A stretch of 64,000 bases of DNA. It comes from Lautropia sp. (GTDB lineage: Bacteria > Pseudomonadota > Gammaproteobacteria > Burkholderiales > Burkholderiaceae_E). The notes under the pieces are model-generated. The model was not told the DNA's origin, searched no databases, and was given only the letters and a program-made list of their open reading frames with translations. This document shows, piece by piece, positions 42,687 through 52,868 of the stretch. The DNA lies in assembly GCA_030527825.1 (NCBI GenBank), contig JAUNAC010000002.1, forward strand, positions 780,444-844,443, written 5' to 3'. Within the stretch, counting starts at the first letter, position 1; every line of letters starts with the position of its first letter. Made by a program: the position numbers and the translations under genes.

Positions 42687-44471
42687 ATGACCAACGAAAG
42701 CGAACTCACCCCTCGGTCGCCTGTTAACGCATCAGACGAAAGCAGCCCTACCGAGCAAACGGAAACGCAATCTGCCGTCTCCGAGGTCACAGACGAGACA
42801 CCCTTACCCGCAGGGCAGCAAGCCGCATGCCCGCCAAAAGGCAAGAAATCCAAAAAACGCAAGATACAGCAGCAGCCGGATGCGCCAGGTGGCAACATTG
42901 GCACCTCGAAAGGGGTGGAAACGATGTTTCGCAGTGCTTTTCGCACTGAAATGGAGCTGCTGGCACTGGCAGCGACCAAAGCCAACATCATGATCTCGCT
43001 TAACGGTTTCATCGTGTCGGCACTGATGGTTTCCGGTGCATTTCTGTTTTCGTCGTCGCCGGAATTCCTCATCCCGGCAACGATTTTCATGGTCACTGCC
43101 GCGGCCTCCATCGTCTTTGCACTGCTGTCGGCATCTCCCGACCGGATCGGGCGGCTGCGGGAAACATGGAGCTGGCTGTGTGACGTCGTCCGGCGACGCG
43201 CAGCATGGCGCGATTTTGGAACCCGGGTTCTGAATAATCCCCGCAGCCGCTTTTTTGGCGACTCACCCAACATTCTCATTTATGAGGATCGGGCAAAGAT
43301 TCCCAAAGAAAAATACTGGGAAATGATGCAGCACCTCATGGCGAACCGTGAGCAGGTCTATTACCGGATGAGCGAGGAACTATACTGGCTGGGCCTGATG
43401 GCAAACAAACAGTTCAAATATCTGAACATGTCCTATACCGCCTTTCGCTGGGGATTATTGACTTCTGTTGTTGCGTTCGTGAGCATCAAAACATTACCCG
43501 GACTATTGCCGGCGATGCAGGCTGAACAGCAGGCAGCACAACTTCAGCCACTGGGCATACATCTCTTCAAAGGCATCTATGAACCCTCTGCCGTCCAGCA
43601 GCTTCCCGATGGCCGGATCCTGATCGTTGAGGACGAACCCGCCCGCGCAGCCAACATCGTGACAGCCTCCTCTGATGGTGGCCTGTATGAAAACGATTCA
43701 TTGGATGAACAAATCACACGTGGGCTGGGTCGCAAGCTGAGCGATCTGGAAGGATTGACCCGTGATCCTCACGGCAATATCTATGCCATTACTTCGCATT
43801 CTGTGAACCGAAGCGGGCAGCGCCGCCCAGACCGTGAGCATCTGCTGCGTTTCCGGATCACGGACAGCGAGGTACAGTCCTTGAAAGTGTATGACGGCCT
43901 GATCGACACCCTGCAACATAGTGCCGAATGGAAAAACCTCATCCGGGACAAGGCCGGCGAACCATTTGACGCCCGGAACACTAATATTGAAGGGTTGGCC
44001 TTCGACCCGCGCAACAATCTCCTGATGCTCGGCTTTCGTGCACCCAAATTCCATCATCAGGACCTGGTTGCCTATATCGACAATCCGGATGATGTATTCG
44101 AGAAAGGGATCCCACCTCATTTTATTTCGGTAGCCCTATTGGATCTCAAGGGAGGCGGTATTCGCTCCATGAATTATGATCCGGTACTGAAATCCATTGT
44201 GATTTCCAACGAATTCAAGGACAGCAGCGGGATCAAGCATTCCCAGTTATGGAAATGGAGCGGCCGGCCAACTGATCAGGCTCAGCGGATCGAGGTACCC
44301 AATCTTAATTACATCGCTAATGTGGAAGCCGTTGATTCCGTGTTGATCGATGGCAAACCCAGACTGCTGCTGATGGGTGACGAAGGCAACGTCAAGGAAA
44401 ACCGGCCTGCCAAATACATGCTGGTTGACTATGACCATCTGGGAACGCCCCCTGCCCCGACACGGCACTGA
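42687..44471 (+). CDS. PycTM-like (DUF5706) membrane domain fused to DUF3616
   Basis: 594 aa. After a ~75-residue polar, Lys-rich N-terminus comes a stretch resembling the Pycsar effector membrane domain (PycTM/DUF5706): FRTEMELLALAATKANIMIS, two helices (about 95-150), a helical segment with NILIYEDRAKIPKEKYWEMM and DLY-like ELYWLGLMANKQFKYLNMSY, and a third helix (about 252-270). Residues ~290-590 resemble DUF3616 (DLEGLTRDPHGNIYAITSHS, NIEGLAFDPRNNLLMLGFRAP), a propeller-like domain placed on the far side of the membrane. No nucleotide cyclase is adjacent. An undescribed effector or sensor is possible; assignment is from motif memory. Confidence 0.72.
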   Translation: MTNESELTPRSPVNASDESSPTEQTETQSAVSEVTDETPLPAGQQAACPPKGKKSKKRKIQQQPDAPGGNIGTSKGVETMFRSAFRTEMELLALAATKANIMISLNGFIVSALMVSGAFLFSSSPEFLIPATIFMVTAAASIVFALLSASPDRIGRLRETWSWLCDVVRRRAAWRDFGTRVLNNPRSRFFGDSPNILIYEDRAKIPKEKYWEMMQHLMANREQVYYRMSEELYWLGLMANKQFKYLNMSYTAFRWGLLTSVVAFVSIKTLPGLLPAMQAEQQAAQLQPLGIHLFKGIYEPSAVQQLPDGRILIVEDEPARAANIVTASSDGGLYENDSLDEQITRGLGRKLSDLEGLTRDPHGNIYAITSHSVNRSGQRRPDREHLLRFRITDSEVQSLKVYDGLIDTLQHSAEWKNLIRDKAGEPFDARNTNIEGLAFDPRNNLLMLGFRAPKFHHQDLVAYIDNPDDVFEKGIPPHFISVALLDLKGGGIRSMNYDPVLKSIVISNEFKDSSGIKHSQLWKWSGRPTDQAQRIEVPNLNYIANVEAVDSVLIDGKPRLLLMGDEGNVKENRPAKYMLVDYDHLGTPPAPTRH

Positions 44472-44579
44472 CCGGTTGCATATGCTCCTAGGGAAAGCGA
44501 GAGGATCGAACCGGGTGATCTCATACTAGACTGGAATACCGTGAACGGACGGATGGGCACCTGCGATCATGAAACAGAC

Positions 44580-44595
44580 ATGACATAAATGTCAT
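44580..44595. promoter_or_regulatory. Palindrome ATGACAT-AA-ATGTCAT upstream of the aldehyde dehydrogenase gene
   Basis: Two exact 7-base half-sites around an AA centre, 86 bases before the ATG at 44682. It has the size of a regulator-binding site; the regulator is unknown. Confidence 0.4.
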
Positions 44596-44681
44596 TGTCC
44601 GCAAATTGTTCATGAACCGGGTATTCATATATGACCGGCCTTTCACCCGTTCAACCCAATGTATTCAATGGAGACACCGGC

Positions 44682-46208
44682 ATGGATGCAGCCGAGCTGA
44701 AAAGAATGGGAATAGACCTGGAATTCCCTTTCCAGAAAAAATATGGAAATTATATTGGCGGGAAATGGGTTCCGCCCGTGTCCGGGCATTATTTTGAAAA
44801 TATTTCCCCTATTACAGGTAAGGTGTTTTGCGAAGTACCCCGCTCCGATGCCGCAGATATCGAACTGGCGCTGGATGCCGCCCATGCAGCACAGGAGGGC
44901 TGGGCCCGAACCTCGGTCACAGAACGGTCAAATCTGCTCCTGCGCATTGCCGACCGGATGGAGGCAAACCTTTTCAGGTTAGCGGTCGCTGAAACCATTG
45001 ACAATGGCAAGCCGCTGCGCGAAACCACAGCGGCCGATCTGCCGCTCGCCATCGACCATTTCCGCTATTTCGCCGGCTGCATCCGTGCCCAGGAAGGAGG
45101 CATCTCCGAAATTGACGCAGACACCGTCGCCTATCATTTTCACGAGCCTGTCGGGGTGGTCGGTCAAATCATTCCATGGAACTTTCCTATCCTGATGGCC
45201 GCCTGGAAAATTCCGGTGGCGCTGGCAGCCGGTTGCTGTGTGGTACTCAAGCCCGCGGAACAGACGCCTGCCTCCATTCTCGTTCTGCTGGAACTCATCG
45301 CCGATCTGCTCCCGCCGGGCGTGCTCAACGTGGTCAATGGCTACGGCAAAGAAGCCGGTGAAGCACTGGCCACCAGCAAGCGGATTGCAAAACTGGCGTT
45401 CACCGGATCGACACCGGTCGGCAAGCACATTCTGAAATGTGCTGCCGAGAATCTGATTCCCAGTACAGTCGAGCTGGGTGGCAAGAGCCCGAACATCTTT
45501 TTTGCCGACGTGATGGATCACGACGATGCCTTTTTCGACAAGGCCCTGGAAGGTTTCTCGATGTTTGCGCTGAACCAGGGAGAGATATGTACCTGCCCCT
45601 CCCGCGTACTAGTGCAGGAAACAATCTATGAGCGCTTCATTGAACGGGCTATTGCACGGGTAAAGGCCATGAAACAGGGCCATTCACTCGACAAAGGCAT
45701 CATGTTGGGAGCCCAGGTATCGCAGGCCCAGATGGACCGCATCTTGAACTACATCGAGATTGGCAAGAAGGAAGGGGCACAGGTTCTGACCGGCGGCCAG
45801 CGCAACCGGCCTGGCAATGGGGCAGATGATGGTTTCTATATAGAGCCAACCCTGCTGTTTGGCAAGAACAGCATGCGCGTCTTCCAGGAGGAAATCTTCG
45901 GGCCGGTGGCTTCGGTCACCACCTTCAAGGACGAAGAGGAGGCGCTGGCCATTGCCAACGACACCTCCTATGGCCTGGGGGCCGGCGTATGGACACGTAA
46001 TGGCACCCTTGCCTACAGGATGGGACGTGGTATACAGGCGGGCCGCGTCTGGACCAATTGCTACCACATTTATCCGGCACATGCCGCTTTTGGCGGTTAC
46101 AAGCAATCGGGTATCGGCCGTGAAACCCATAGCATGGCCCTGCGACATTATCAGCAGACCAAGAACCTGCTGGTGAGCTACAACCCGAATGCGCTCGGCT
46201 TTTTCTAA
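44682..46208 (+). CDS. NAD-dependent aldehyde dehydrogenase, ExaC/AldB-like
   Basis: 508 aa from the ATG at 44682, preceded by GGAGACACCGGC; an ATG 51 bases upstream lacks a ribosome-binding site. Aldehyde dehydrogenase superfamily: [33 protein letters not shown], general-base Glu in [12 protein letters not shown] and catalytic Cys in [12 protein letters not shown]-terminal [17 protein letters not shown] is as in acetaldehyde dehydrogenases of ethanol metabolism (ExaC). It oxidises short aldehydes to acids in the cytoplasm. Stands alone as a transcription unit. Confidence 0.94.
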   Translation: MDAAELKRMGIDLEFPFQKKYGNYIGGKWVPPVSGHYFENISPITGKVFCEVPRSDAADIELALDAAHAAQEGWARTSVTERSNLLLRIADRMEANLFRLAVAETIDNGKPLRETTAADLPLAIDHFRYFAGCIRAQEGGISEIDADTVAYHFHEPVGVVGQIIPWNFPILMAAWKIPVALAAGCCVVLKPAEQTPASILVLLELIADLLPPGVLNVVNGYGKEAGEALATSKRIAKLAFTGSTPVGKHILKCAAENLIPSTVELGGKSPNIFFADVMDHDDAFFDKALEGFSMFALNQGEICTCPSRVLVQETIYERFIERAIARVKAMKQGHSLDKGIMLGAQVSQAQMDRILNYIEIGKKEGAQVLTGGQRNRPGNGADDGFYIEPTLLFGKNSMRVFQEEIFGPVASVTTFKDEEEALAIANDTSYGLGAGVWTRNGTLAYRMGRGIQAGRVWTNCYHIYPAHAAFGGYKQSGIGRETHSMALRHYQQTKNLLVSYNPNALGFF

Positions 46209-46236
46209 GCCAGGGGGGCACCCCGTGTCTGACAGA

Positions 46237-46287
46237 CGTCAGGTTCGGGCGGCTCCTTCCTGACGGGAGGGGCGCCTGCTGTTTTTT
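46237..46287 (+). terminator. Possible terminator after the aldehyde dehydrogenase gene
   Basis: Arms CGTCAGG (46237-46243) and CCTGACG (46259-46265) form a 7-bp stem; a TTTTTT run follows only after about 16 bases, so it is an imperfect intrinsic terminator. Confidence 0.35.
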
Positions 46288-46340
46288 GTCAGTCCTGCGG
46301 CCACGAAAACTGCCCGCAGGATCTGGCCTGGAGCCCGTCG

Positions 46341-47288
46341 TCAGCGGCCTGTCCCTTCCCCATACGGCCTGGCCGTTGCCTTGACGGTATTCATTGCGGT
46401 CGCGATCATGCCGGCGACATCCGAGAGATTACCGGGCACAATCATCGTGTTGTTGGCCTTGGCCAGCCGGGCGAAAGCATCGACATACTGCTCGGCCACA
46501 CGCAGGCTGACGGCACCCTGCCCGCCCGGCTGCTCGATGGCCTGGCCGACCCTGGCCAGAGCAGTGGCCGTCGCCTCGGCGATGGCCGTGATGGAGGCAG
46601 CCTCACCCTGGGCCCGATTGATCTGGGCCTGCTTCTCGCCCTCGGAACGCTGAATGGCGGCCTCACGCTCTCCGGAAGCCAGGTTGATCTGCTCCTGACG
46701 ACGGCCTTCTGAAGCGGCGATGACAGCGCGTTTCTCGCGCTCGGCAGTGATCTGGGCCTGCATCGCCCGCAGGATTTCTGCCGGCGGGGTCAGATCCTTG
46801 ATCTCATAGCGCAGCACCTTGACCCCCCAGTTGGTCGCCGCTTCATCCAGCACCCCAACCACGGCCAGGTTGATGGCGTCACGCTCCTCGAAGGTCTTGT
46901 CCAGCTCCATCCGCCCGATGACCGAACGCAGCGAGGTCTGGGCCAACTGGGTGATGGCATCGACATAGTTGCTGGATCCATACGAGGCCCGCATCGGATC
47001 GGTTACCTGGAAATACAGCACGCCGTCGACCTGCAGCTGGGTATTGTCGCGTGTGATGCAGACCTGACTAGGGACGTCGAGCGGGAATTCCTTCAGCTCG
47101 TGCCGGTAGGCCACCCGGTCGATGAAGGGCACGATGATGTTGAGCCCCGGCATCAGGATGCGGTCGAACTTGCCCAGCCGCTCGACGACCCAGGCATGCT
47201 GCTGGGGAACAATTTTCAGGGCACGGCTGACCAGGATGATGGCCAGGACAAGGACGGCTATGGGAACGGCGGAGATGTGCATGGACAT
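46341..47288 (-). CDS. qmcA: SPFH/stomatin-like membrane protein, QmcA-like
   Basis: 315 aa. N-terminal membrane helix (ISAVPIAVLVLAIILVSRAL), an SPFH band-7 domain (about 25-190: VPQQHAWVVERLGKFDRILMPGLNIIVPFID; VDGVLYFQVTDP), then an Ala/Glu/Arg/Gln-rich coiled coil and a short C-terminal tail. SPFH proteins oligomerise into cage-like membrane microdomains and modulate proteases such as FtsH. Paired with an NfeD partner 67 bases upstream, the common arrangement. Confidence 0.95.
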   Translation of the reverse strand: MSMHISAVPIAVLVLAIILVSRALKIVPQQHAWVVERLGKFDRILMPGLNIIVPFIDRVAYRHELKEFPLDVPSQVCITRDNTQLQVDGVLYFQVTDPMRASYGSSNYVDAITQLAQTSLRSVIGRMELDKTFEERDAINLAVVGVLDEAATNWGVKVLRYEIKDLTPPAEILRAMQAQITAEREKRAVIAASEGRRQEQINLASGEREAAIQRSEGEKQAQINRAQGEAASITAIAEATATALARVGQAIEQPGGQGAVSLRVAEQYVDAFARLAKANNTMIVPGNLSDVAGMIATAMNTVKATARPYGEGTGR

Positions 47289-47355
47289 GGCTCACGGTTG
47301 AGAAACACGGTAGGCTGGCCCCCAGGAAGGCCCTGGCGAGGGCGCCGGTAGGCGC

Positions 47356-47793
47356 CTACTCGACAGGGACCAAGATCAGCCGACTGCCAGTGATAGCATG
47401 GATGCGATGAAGCCCCGCGTGAGGTGTGCAGCCGGCCATCAGTTCTGCCTGCCAGATGCTGCCCCGATAACCAATCCGCGCCAGGCCCTGTGCCTCCCAG
47501 CGTTCGACGCTGACAGTCTGGCCAATATCCAGATTGAGATCCGGATTTGAATCAGGAGCTGTTGCTCGGGGGGCGGCAGGCCGGAAACGGTAGAGCAGCC
47601 AGGCGCCGCACACACTGGCCAGGGCGGCAAAAAACAACTGGACACCAAAACCGGCACCCAGCCAGGCAATGATGCCGGTCAAGAGGAGTGCCAGGGCGAT
47701 GATGAGCAGATAGAACGTGCCCAGAAAAATCTCTGCGATGCTCAGCATGACAGCGAGCATCCACCATCCATACTGCGATGTCAGATCCAACAT
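47356..47793 (-). CDS. NfeD-like membrane protein
   Basis: 145 aa from the ATG at 47793, preceded by GAGGAGGG. Two or three N-terminal helices (WWMLAVMLSIAEIFLGTFYLLIIALALLLTGIIAWLG) and a C-terminal OB-fold (GQTVSVERWEAQGLARIGYRGSIWQAEL), the short NfeD1b type. It partners with the SPFH protein encoded next. Confidence 0.93.
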   Translation of the reverse strand: MLDLTSQYGWWMLAVMLSIAEIFLGTFYLLIIALALLLTGIIAWLGAGFGVQLFFAALASVCGAWLLYRFRPAAPRATAPDSNPDLNLDIGQTVSVERWEAQGLARIGYRGSIWQAELMAGCTPHAGLHRIHAITGSRLILVPVE

Positions 47794-47913
47794 CTGCACC
47801 CTCCTCACTGTCTATGACTGTCCAATACACCCATTCTGTTTTTTTACGCTTTCTATTATGAAATATGAGAGCGGCGTGTCAAACATCAAGGAGACGCACG
47901 GCACACCGGGCGC

Positions 47914-47946
47914 ACGGATGTCGGTGCAGCGCCCGGTATGGTGCTG
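47914..47946 (-). terminator. GC-rich hairpin after ppsA
   Basis: Arms ACCGGGCGC (47914-47922) and GCGCCCGGT (47938-47946), 9 exact pairs, located just beyond the ppsA stop codon. No T-tract follows on the minus strand, so it may be a stabilising or rho-assisted 3' hairpin rather than an intrinsic terminator. Confidence 0.4.
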
Positions 47947-47954
47947 CAGCGGCA

Positions 47955-50363
47955 TCAGCGTCCGGTCTGACGGCCAAGACGCTGCCAGGTGGGCACAACG
48001 GTATCAGGGTTCAGGGACAGAGAAGATATGCCTTGGGAAACCAGCCATTCGGCCAGATCCGGATGGTCGGAAGGGCCCTGACCGCAGATGCCGACATATT
48101 TGCCCGCCTTGCGGCATGCTTCGATGGCCCTGGACAGCAGTGCCTTGACGGCTGGATCACGTTCATCGAACCCCTCAGCCACCAGACCGGAATCACGATC
48201 CAGCCCGAGGGTCAGCTGGGTCATGTCGTTGGAACCGATCGAGAAACCGTCGAAATGTTCCAGAAAGGCTTCTGCCAGAATGGCGTTGGACGGCAGTTCG
48301 CACATCATGATGATCTTGAGCGCGCCCTGCCCGTCAGCATCGCCCCCCTTGCCCCGCTGCAATCCGTGCTCACCCAGCAGGGCGATGACACGCTCGGCTT
48401 CCCGCACCGTGCGCACAAATGGAATCATCAGCTGGACGTTGGTCAGGCCCATCTCCTCGCGAACCCGTTTCAGCGCCCGGCATTCCATTTCGAAGCATTC
48501 GCTGAAGGTGCTCGCCAGATAGCGCGAGGCCCCCCGAAAACCCAGCATCGGGTTCTCCTCTTCGGGTTCGTACCGGGAGCCGCCGATGAGCTTGCGGTAT
48601 TCGTTGCTCTTGAAATCGGACATGCGCACGATGACGGGCTTGGGCCAGAAGGCCGCGGCGATGGTCGCAACGCCTTCAGCCAGTTTGTCTATGTAGAAAG
48701 CACGGGGGCTGGCATAGCCGCGGGCGACACTTTCAACTGCCTGCTTGAGGTCGGCATCCACGGCGGGGTAATCAAGTATGGCGCGCGGGTGGATGCCGAT
48801 GTTGTTGTTGATGACGAATTCGAGCCGGGCCAGACCGACGCCGTCATTGGGCAGGGCAGCAAATTCGAAGGCCAGCTGCGGGTTGCCGACGTTCATCATA
48901 ATCTTGGTGCCGATGGCTGGCAGGGAACCGGTTTCGACATCGGTCACCTCGGTTTCCAGCTGACCATCGTAGACATAGCCGGTATCGCCCTGGGCGCACG
49001 AAACGGTGACCAGACGACCGTCAGCAAGCGCATCGGTAGCGTTGCCACAGCCCACCACGGCCGGGATGCCCAGCTCACGGGCAATAATGGCTGCATGGCA
49101 GGTACGCCCTCCCCGGTTGGTGACGATAGCGGCCGCACGCTTCATGACGGGCTCCCAGTTGGGATCGGTCATGTCAGTGACCAGCACGTCACCAGGCTGC
49201 ACCCGATCCATCTCAGAGGCGTCCCCAACGATGCGAACCCGGCCAGCCCCGATTTTCTGGCCGATAGCCCGGCCAGAGGTCAGGACGTCAGAGCTGCTTT
49301 TGAGTACGAAACGCTGCTGCTTGCCGGCGTTCTGGGACTTGACGGTTTCCGGTCGGGCCTGCAGGATGAACAGCTGCCCGTCAATGCCATCCTTGCCCCA
49401 TTCAATATCCATCGGACGGCCATAATGCGCTTCGATGATGGTGGCATAGCGGGCCAGTTCGAGCACATCCTCGTCGGTAATGGAAAAGCGTGCCCGCTGC
49501 TCGGCTGGCGTATCGACCGTGCGAACCGTGCGTCCTTCCGGGCCAGCATCGGCGAATTCCATGCGGATGAGCTTGGAGCCCAGGTGACGGTTGATGATGG
49601 GATACTTGCCCGCCTTGAGCATGGGCTTGTGGACATAGAATTCGTCCGGATTGACTGCGCCCTGCACTACCGTTTCGCCCAGACCCCAGGCGCTGGTGAT
49701 GAAGACGACATCCTGGAATCCGGACTCGGTGTCGATGGTGAACATCACACCCGATGCCCCGAGATCGCTGCGGCACATGCGCTGGATGCCAGCCGACAGG
49801 GCGATGCCCTCATGCGCAAAGCCCTTGTGGACGCGATAGGAGATCGCCCGGTCGTTGTAGAGAGAAGCAAAGACTTCCCGGATATGCTTCAGGATGGCGT
49901 CGATGCCCACCACATTCAGCACGGTTTCCTGCTGTCCGGCAAAGGACGCATCGGGCAGATCTTCTGCAGTGGCACTGGAGCGTACGGCAAAGGAAATTCC
50001 TTCAGGCGCACCATCCGTCAGACGGGCATAATGTGTCCGGATGGCCTGCTCGAGGGCTGGCGGAAAGACGGCTTCGCAGACCCAGCCGCGGATCTCCGCA
50101 CCCGCCTGCGCCAGTGCCTTGACGTCGTCGGTATTGAGGGTGGCCAGCCGTTCGTTGATGCGTTCGGTCAGGCGGTTGTGGGACAGGAAATCACGAAAGG
50201 CGGTGGCAGTGGTGGCAAAACCGCCGGGTACCTTGACCCCGGTTCTGGCCAGCTGGCTGATCATCTCGCCCAGCGAGGCGTTCTTGCCACCGACGACCTC
50301 GACGTCGGCCATGCGCAGGTTCTCGAACGGGATGACCAGATCGCCTTCATGCGTATTACTCAT
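47955..50363 (-). CDS. ppsA: Phosphoenolpyruvate synthase
   Basis: 802 aa. N-terminal ATP-grasp domain ([42 protein letters not shown]), swivelling phosphohistidine domain with the catalytic His in [22 protein letters not shown], and a C-terminal PEP-binding TIM barrel ([19 protein letters not shown]). It converts pyruvate and ATP to PEP, AMP and phosphate for gluconeogenesis. Divergent from ppsR, which encodes its regulator, with a 89-base shared promoter region. Confidence 0.98.
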   Translation of the reverse strand: MSNTHEGDLVIPFENLRMADVEVVGGKNASLGEMISQLARTGVKVPGGFATTATAFRDFLSHNRLTERINERLATLNTDDVKALAQAGAEIRGWVCEAVFPPALEQAIRTHYARLTDGAPEGISFAVRSSATAEDLPDASFAGQQETVLNVVGIDAILKHIREVFASLYNDRAISYRVHKGFAHEGIALSAGIQRMCRSDLGASGVMFTIDTESGFQDVVFITSAWGLGETVVQGAVNPDEFYVHKPMLKAGKYPIINRHLGSKLIRMEFADAGPEGRTVRTVDTPAEQRARFSITDEDVLELARYATIIEAHYGRPMDIEWGKDGIDGQLFILQARPETVKSQNAGKQQRFVLKSSSDVLTSGRAIGQKIGAGRVRIVGDASEMDRVQPGDVLVTDMTDPNWEPVMKRAAAIVTNRGGRTCHAAIIARELGIPAVVGCGNATDALADGRLVTVSCAQGDTGYVYDGQLETEVTDVETGSLPAIGTKIMMNVGNPQLAFEFAALPNDGVGLARLEFVINNNIGIHPRAILDYPAVDADLKQAVESVARGYASPRAFYIDKLAEGVATIAAAFWPKPVIVRMSDFKSNEYRKLIGGSRYEPEEENPMLGFRGASRYLASTFSECFEMECRALKRVREEMGLTNVQLMIPFVRTVREAERVIALLGEHGLQRGKGGDADGQGALKIIMMCELPSNAILAEAFLEHFDGFSIGSNDMTQLTLGLDRDSGLVAEGFDERDPAVKALLSRAIEACRKAGKYVGICGQGPSDHPDLAEWLVSQGISSLSLNPDTVVPTWQRLGRQTGR

Positions 50364-50452
50364 GGTTGAAAGTTCCAGGATGGTTGAGAATTTTATTGGT
50401 CTATATTCTAGAGCCGAGCCCTTTCCAAGATGTTTTTTCTTTCACAACCATT

Positions 50453-51307
50453 ATGTCCACCGTTTCAACACCAGCCCCCCGCTCCTATGACCGCACGGCC
50501 TATTTCATTTCCGATGGCACCGGGATTACGGCAGAAACCTTCGCGATGTCGATGTTGACCCAGTTTGAGGATCTGAAGACCCGCAACGTGCGGCTGCCCT
50601 TCACGGACACCGAGGCCAAGGCACACGAGGCGGTGGCGCGCATCAATCTTGCCGCCGAGCACGACGGCTGCCGGCCACTGGTGTTCTCGACACTGGCCAA
50701 TCCGGTCATCAGCCAAATTATCCGGGGTGCCCGGGCGCAGTATCTGGATCTGATCGGTACGTTCGTGGCCAGCCTGGAACAGGAGCTGGGGCGCAAGGCA
50801 TCGCATGGCATGGGGCAGTTTCACCGGATCAAGAGCCCGGACGAATACCAGGCACGCATTGATGCCATCAATTTCTCCCTGTCGCATGATGACGGCCAGC
50901 AGCATACCGAGCTGGGGTCGGCCGATGTGATCCTGGTGGGCGTATCCCGGTGTGGCAAAACGCCAACCAGCCTTTATCTGTCGATCCAGCATGGCATCAA
51001 GGCCGCCAACTATCCGCTGATTCCCGAAGACTTCGAGCGCATGTGTCTGCCGCAGGAGCTCTACAAATACAAGGACAGACTGTTCGGCCTGACGATCACG
51101 CCCGAGCGCCTGCACGAGGTCCGCAGCGAACGCCGGCCGGACAGCCGCTATGCCTCCCTGGCCAACTGCCGCGATGAAGTGCGGCAGGCGGAGTCCATGA
51201 TGCGGCGCGAGGGCATTGCGATGCTGTCGACAACGACCAAGTCCATCGAGGAAATTGCGGCAACCATCCTGACCGTCATCCAGCAGGACGAAGGAGCCAA
51301 CAAGTAG
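50453..51307 (+). CDS. ppsR: PEP synthase regulatory kinase/phosphorylase (DUF299)
   Basis: 284 aa from the ATG at 50453 (MSTVSTPAPRSYDRTAYFISDGTG). DUF299 family with the P-loop GVSRCGKTPTSLYLSIQHGIKAANYPL. It inactivates PEP synthase by ADP-dependent threonine phosphorylation and reactivates it by phosphorolysis. Divergent from ppsA. Upstream in-frame ATG at 50366 gives a non-conserved extension and is rejected. Confidence 0.97.
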   Translation: MSTVSTPAPRSYDRTAYFISDGTGITAETFAMSMLTQFEDLKTRNVRLPFTDTEAKAHEAVARINLAAEHDGCRPLVFSTLANPVISQIIRGARAQYLDLIGTFVASLEQELGRKASHGMGQFHRIKSPDEYQARIDAINFSLSHDDGQQHTELGSADVILVGVSRCGKTPTSLYLSIQHGIKAANYPLIPEDFERMCLPQELYKYKDRLFGLTITPERLHEVRSERRPDSRYASLANCRDEVRQAESMMRREGIAMLSTTTKSIEEIAATILTVIQQDEGANK

Positions 51308-51316
51308 GCACGACGA

Positions 51317-52213
51317 CTATGGTCCGGACGCCGCTGACGCCAGACGCTGGCGGCGCTGTTCGAACAGACAAATGGCGGCACTGGCGGCCACATTGAGTGA
51401 TTCAACGGCCGACGTCTGCGGTATGGTCAGCCGGCAGGCCAGCAGGGGTTGCAGAGTAGGATCGATTCCCTCCCCTTCGTTGCCGAAGACCCAGGCCAGC
51501 CGCTGGCGCAGGTCAGCCTGGTAGAGGGAGCTGCCTGCCTGCAGCACCGTGCCGGCCAGCGGCATGTGCCGGGCGAGCTGCTGAAGCGTGGCCAATTCGA
51601 TACCTTCGTGAATGCTCAGTGCAAAGTGTCCACCCATGCCGGCACGCAGCACTTTGGGAGCCCAGCAGGCGGCGGTGCCAGCCGTGGCACGCACGCACGG
51701 GATACCCGCCGCGGCCGCCGTCCGCAGCAGGGCGCCAACATTTCCGGGATCCTGAATGCGGTCCAGGATGAGCAGATCCGACGCTGGCCTATCCGCCACT
51801 GTCTCGTTCAGCCACGCAGGCGGCGCCGGCCGGGGAATATCAACCACCGCCAGCAGCGGTGACGGCGAGGGCAGGATATCCAGCTGCCCGAACAGGCGAT
51901 CTTCCAGAATCAGCCAGGGGGCGGCCAGCACGGCATCAGGAACAGAAACGTCAGGGGACAGAACGCGTTGTTCGAGATGTTGCCAGGTGCGTCGGGGCAG
52001 CACCAGCTGCCTGACGGGACGGCCGCTGTCCAGCCAGCTCCCGAGCAGATGCCAGCCTTCGAGCACGGTCTGGCCATGACGCCGCCGTTCGCGCGCGCAG
52101 GTCAGGAGTGCCTGCAGGTGACGATAACGCGGGTTGGCACTGGAGGCGATATCGACCGGTGAATGGTGCAGCGCCTGGCGGGCGGCAGCCAGCAGGAGGA
52201 CAGGATCAGCCAT
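51317..52213 (-). CDS. TrmH/SpoU family RNA methyltransferase
   Basis: 298 aa. An N-terminal substrate-binding domain (SSANPRYRHLQALLTCARERRRHGQTVLEG) and a C-terminal SPOUT knot with the three family motifs: IQDPGNVGALLRTAAAAG, VFGNEGEGID and IPQTSAVESLNVAASAAICLFE. It probably 2'-O-methylates a ribosomal or transfer RNA nucleotide using SAM; the exact target (RlmB- or TsnR-like) cannot be set. Its stop lies 10 bases from the convergent ppsR stop. Confidence 0.93.
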   Translation of the reverse strand: MADPVLLLAAARQALHHSPVDIASSANPRYRHLQALLTCARERRRHGQTVLEGWHLLGSWLDSGRPVRQLVLPRRTWQHLEQRVLSPDVSVPDAVLAAPWLILEDRLFGQLDILPSPSPLLAVVDIPRPAPPAWLNETVADRPASDLLILDRIQDPGNVGALLRTAAAAGIPCVRATAGTAACWAPKVLRAGMGGHFALSIHEGIELATLQQLARHMPLAGTVLQAGSSLYQADLRQRLAWVFGNEGEGIDPTLQPLLACRLTIPQTSAVESLNVAASAAICLFEQRRQRLASAASGP

Positions 52214-52263
52214 GAGCAGATTGGTGGCGGCGCAAAAGGATCACAGAGCAATGCGGGCGGCAG

Positions 52264-52866
52264 TCATCCACCGCCTCCCAGGACGCGGGCAACCGGCGCA
52301 AAACTGCGGCGATGAATCTCGCAGGGCCCATGCGCCCGCAGCGCCGCCAGATGGGCAGCCGTTCCATAGCCGGCATGGCGATCGAAGCCATACGCGGGAA
52401 ACTGGCTGGCGTATTGCGCCATGAGCTGGTCGCGCACCGTTTTGGCCAGAATGGATGCAGCGGCAATGGCGGCATCCTGGCGGTCCCCGCCAATGACAGT
52501 CTCGACCTGCATCGCCGCCAGGCGGGGTGCACGGTTGCCATCGATGCGAACACGGCGGGGCGGCGGCTGCAGGCCGTTGACGGCGCGTGTCATCGCCAGC
52601 ATCGTGGCCTGCAGGATATTGAGGCGATCGATTTCCTCGACACTGGCACTGGCCACGGCAAAGGCCAGTGCCCGGTTGCGGATGATCTCAGCCAACATGG
52701 CCCGCCGGCGGGCCGTGAGCTTTTTGGAATCACGCAAGCCATCAATGGGCTGTTCAGGCGAGAGGATGACGGCGGCAGCAACCACTGGGCCGGCCAGCGG
52801 GCCACGCCCGGCCTCATCCACCCCCGCAGTGAAGGGATCAGCAAGAAACGGGAGATCCTGCACCAT
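52264..52866 (-). CDS. rnhB: Ribonuclease HII
   Basis: 200 aa. The RNase H-like active site is visible: [21 protein letters not shown] (Asp-Glu), [12 protein letters not shown], and the later acidic residues in RVRIDGNR. It removes ribonucleotides and RNA primers from DNA. It starts two bases after the lpxB stop, the usual lpxB-rnhB coupling. Confidence 0.97.
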   Translation of the reverse strand: MVQDLPFLADPFTAGVDEAGRGPLAGPVVAAAVILSPEQPIDGLRDSKKLTARRRAMLAEIIRNRALAFAVASASVEEIDRLNILQATMLAMTRAVNGLQPPPRRVRIDGNRAPRLAAMQVETVIGGDRQDAAIAAASILAKTVRDQLMAQYASQFPAYGFDRHAGYGTAAHLAALRAHGPCEIHRRSFAPVARVLGGGG

Positions 52867-52868
52867 CG

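Noticed and set aside
47865-50369. 834-codon open frame on the plus strand opposite ppsA
   Set aside because: It mirrors ppsA along its length, contains no recognisable motif and reflects codon bias of the real minus-strand gene.
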